Shown here: positions 35,352 to 36,071 of the stretch, piece after piece
Layout: each line of letters begins with the position of its first letter
Numbering within the stretch: position 1 is the first letter of the stretch
Assembly (NCBI GenBank): GCA_019307815.1
Contig: JAFDIV010000031.1
Coordinates: 1-36,071 of the forward strand
Source of the DNA: Deltaproteobacteria bacterium
Lineage (GTDB): Bacteria; Desulfobacterota; DSM-4660; Desulfatiglandales; Desulfatiglandaceae
Reading direction: 5' to 3'
DNA length: 36,071 nucleotides
Translations under genes and position numbers: made by a program
Notes under the pieces: model-generated
Told to the model about the DNA's origin: nothing
What the model saw: only the letters and a program-made list of their open reading frames with translations
Databases searched by the model: none

Positions 35352-35962
35352 ATGTCTAAACGTACCTTCATTATAGTAGTTCTATCCATACTGTGCCTAT
35401 CAGGCTTAGCCCGGTATATTTACATGGAAGAGCTAGGCAACTTTCATGCTGTCGAAGAAGGTATTCTTTACCGTTCGGCCCAACTCGACAAGGATGAATT
35501 GGTGAAGTATATCGATAAATATCAAATAAAAAGTATTTTGAATCTTAGAGGGAAAAAACAAGCCTCGAAGTGGTACAGAGAGGAAACGCAGGTCGCGAAA
35601 CAAAAAGGAGTAAAGGTTTTGTTTTTCCACCTGTCCCCTAGAAAAAAGTCTCCCCTACCCAATTGGAAAAAGTTATGTGCTTAATTGAGAGTGCTCCAAA
35701 ACCCATGCTTATCCATTGCAAGGCTGGCGCGGATAGGGCTGGCCTAATAGCAGCAGCCTGGAAATTACGGCAACAAAAGGAAACACCCCAAAACGCTTAC
35801 AAGCAACTCTCCATATATTACGGCCATTTTCCTTATCTTTGGAGCAAAACAAAGGTCATGGATCAGTCCTTTTGGAATTATGTGACATACTTAAGGGCCA
35901 AAAAGCAGAAAGTGACTCAAAATTCCAAGATTTTGCCAATCCCCCTACAACTTGCTAGGTAG
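35352..35962 (+). CDS. DSP/tyrosine phosphatase-like protein in two frames (-1 shift)
   Basis: Two overlapping frames together encode one dual-specificity-type phosphatase of about 203 residues. Frame one (ATG 35352 to stop 35684) gives an N-terminal membrane or signal helix (FIIVVLSILCLSGLA) and the substrate-side half (GILYRSAQLDKDELV, IKSILNLRGK). The -1 frame, in which TAA-free reading continues to 35962, supplies the P-loop HCKAGADRAG with the CX5R catalytic Cys and Arg. The frames meet at A-AAA-AAG (35642-35648), set exactly as a -1 slippery heptamer; slippage joins HLSPRKK to VSPTQLEKVM without loss. It may be programmed frameshifting, slippage by RNA polymerase, a recent mutation or a sequencing error in the A6 run. 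AAGGAAA precedes the start. Confidence 0.75.
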
Positions 35963-36003
35963 TGTAATATTTATTGTGTGAATTCTGTAAAGGTAGAAAA
36001 AAA

Positions 36004-36062
36004 GGCGCTTTTCCTTTAAAAGGGTTTTCATCACAAAAACCTAAAAAGAAAGGAGAAGCGCC
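36004..36062 (+). promoter_or_regulatory. Leader hairpin enclosing the ribosome-binding site
   Basis: GGCGCTTTTCCTTT (36004-36017) can pair along its full length, with one G-U pair, with AAAGGAGAAGCGCC (36049-36062). The right arm contains the AAAGGAG Shine-Dalgarno of the gene starting at 36064. Inner bases (AGGGTTTT with AAAAACCT) can lengthen the stem. Folding would hide the ribosome site. Confidence 0.6.
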
Positions 36063-36063
36063 C

Positions 36064-36071
36064 ATGAAGTT
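36064..36071 (+). CDS. 5' end of a truncated gene at the window edge
   Basis: ATG 36064 begins a frame cut by the window edge after two to three codons (MK-). AAAGGAG lies 7-8 bases upstream inside a hairpin. Nothing can be said of the product; the hairpin leader and AT-rich approach would suit an insertion-sequence transposase, but this is inference. Confidence 0.4.

Overview
The window looks like chromosomal DNA from an anaerobic Gram-negative bacterium, most likely a Desulfobacterota (deltaproteobacterial) lineage. This is inferred from gene content and protein style: a nickel anaerobic CO dehydrogenase, an ADP-forming acetyl-CoA synthetase, many PAS/hybrid kinases, a TonB-dependent cobalamin uptake system, an arabinose-5-phosphate isomerase (KDO/LPS pathway) and short palindromic intergenic repeats. 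I could not check any of this against a database.

Layout. (1) 1-3.3 kb: the start of an unidentified gene leaving the window on the minus strand, then a PerR-type regulator, a tiny zinc-ribbon protein and the CO dehydrogenase CooS, closed by a strong intrinsic terminator. (2) 3.6-8.1 kb: a PAS sensor lacking a kinase ATPase domain, a fused ADP-forming acyl-CoA synthetase and a DUF374 acyltransferase. (3) 8.1-12.3 kb: a protein-quality block of DnaJ (minus) facing Hsp20 and Lon (plus). (4) 12.3-18.6 kb: a BtuB-like outer-membrane receptor under a cobalamin riboswitch, preceded by a 1256-residue FIST/GAF/PAS/hybrid histidine kinase whose last codons appear to contain the riboswitch promoter. 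(5) 19.1-21.2 kb: an ECF sigma factor, zinc-binding anti-sigma factor and Spy/CpxP-like periplasmic protein, with a small secreted Arg-rich repeat protein upstream. (6) 21.4-25.3 kb: unlinked small genes (CBS pair, NlpC/P60-SPOR lipoprotein, DUF6765, TIGR04076, solo LigD phosphoesterase) separated by repeat elements. (7) 25.7-31.0 kb: a six-gene cobalamin transport operon, btuF-btuC-btuD-exbB-exbD-tonB, under a second cobalamin riboswitch closely related to the first. (8) 31.1-35.1 kb: kdsD, a DapA-like protein without the catalytic lysine, and a two-component pair whose response regulator has an in-frame TGA. (9) 35.3 kb to the end: a DSP-type phosphatase split by a -1 frame change at a classical slippery heptamer, then the 5' end of another gene whose ribosome site lies in a hairpin.

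How the parts fit. The two riboswitch units together encode a full B12 import route: outer-membrane receptor, TonB-ExbBD energy transduction, periplasmic binding protein and ABC importer. Import would be shut off when intracellular cobalamin is sufficient. A CODH and an ADP-forming acetyl-CoA synthetase suggest C1/acetyl-CoA metabolism, in which corrinoids are commonly needed, but no acetyl-CoA synthase genes lie in the window, so this link is inference. I found no CRISPR array, tRNA, rRNA or complete insertion sequence. The most unusual items are the slippery-site phosphatase, the interrupted regulator, the twin riboswitches with different peripheral insertions, the PerR-zinc ribbon-CooS cluster and the lysine-less DapA homologue.
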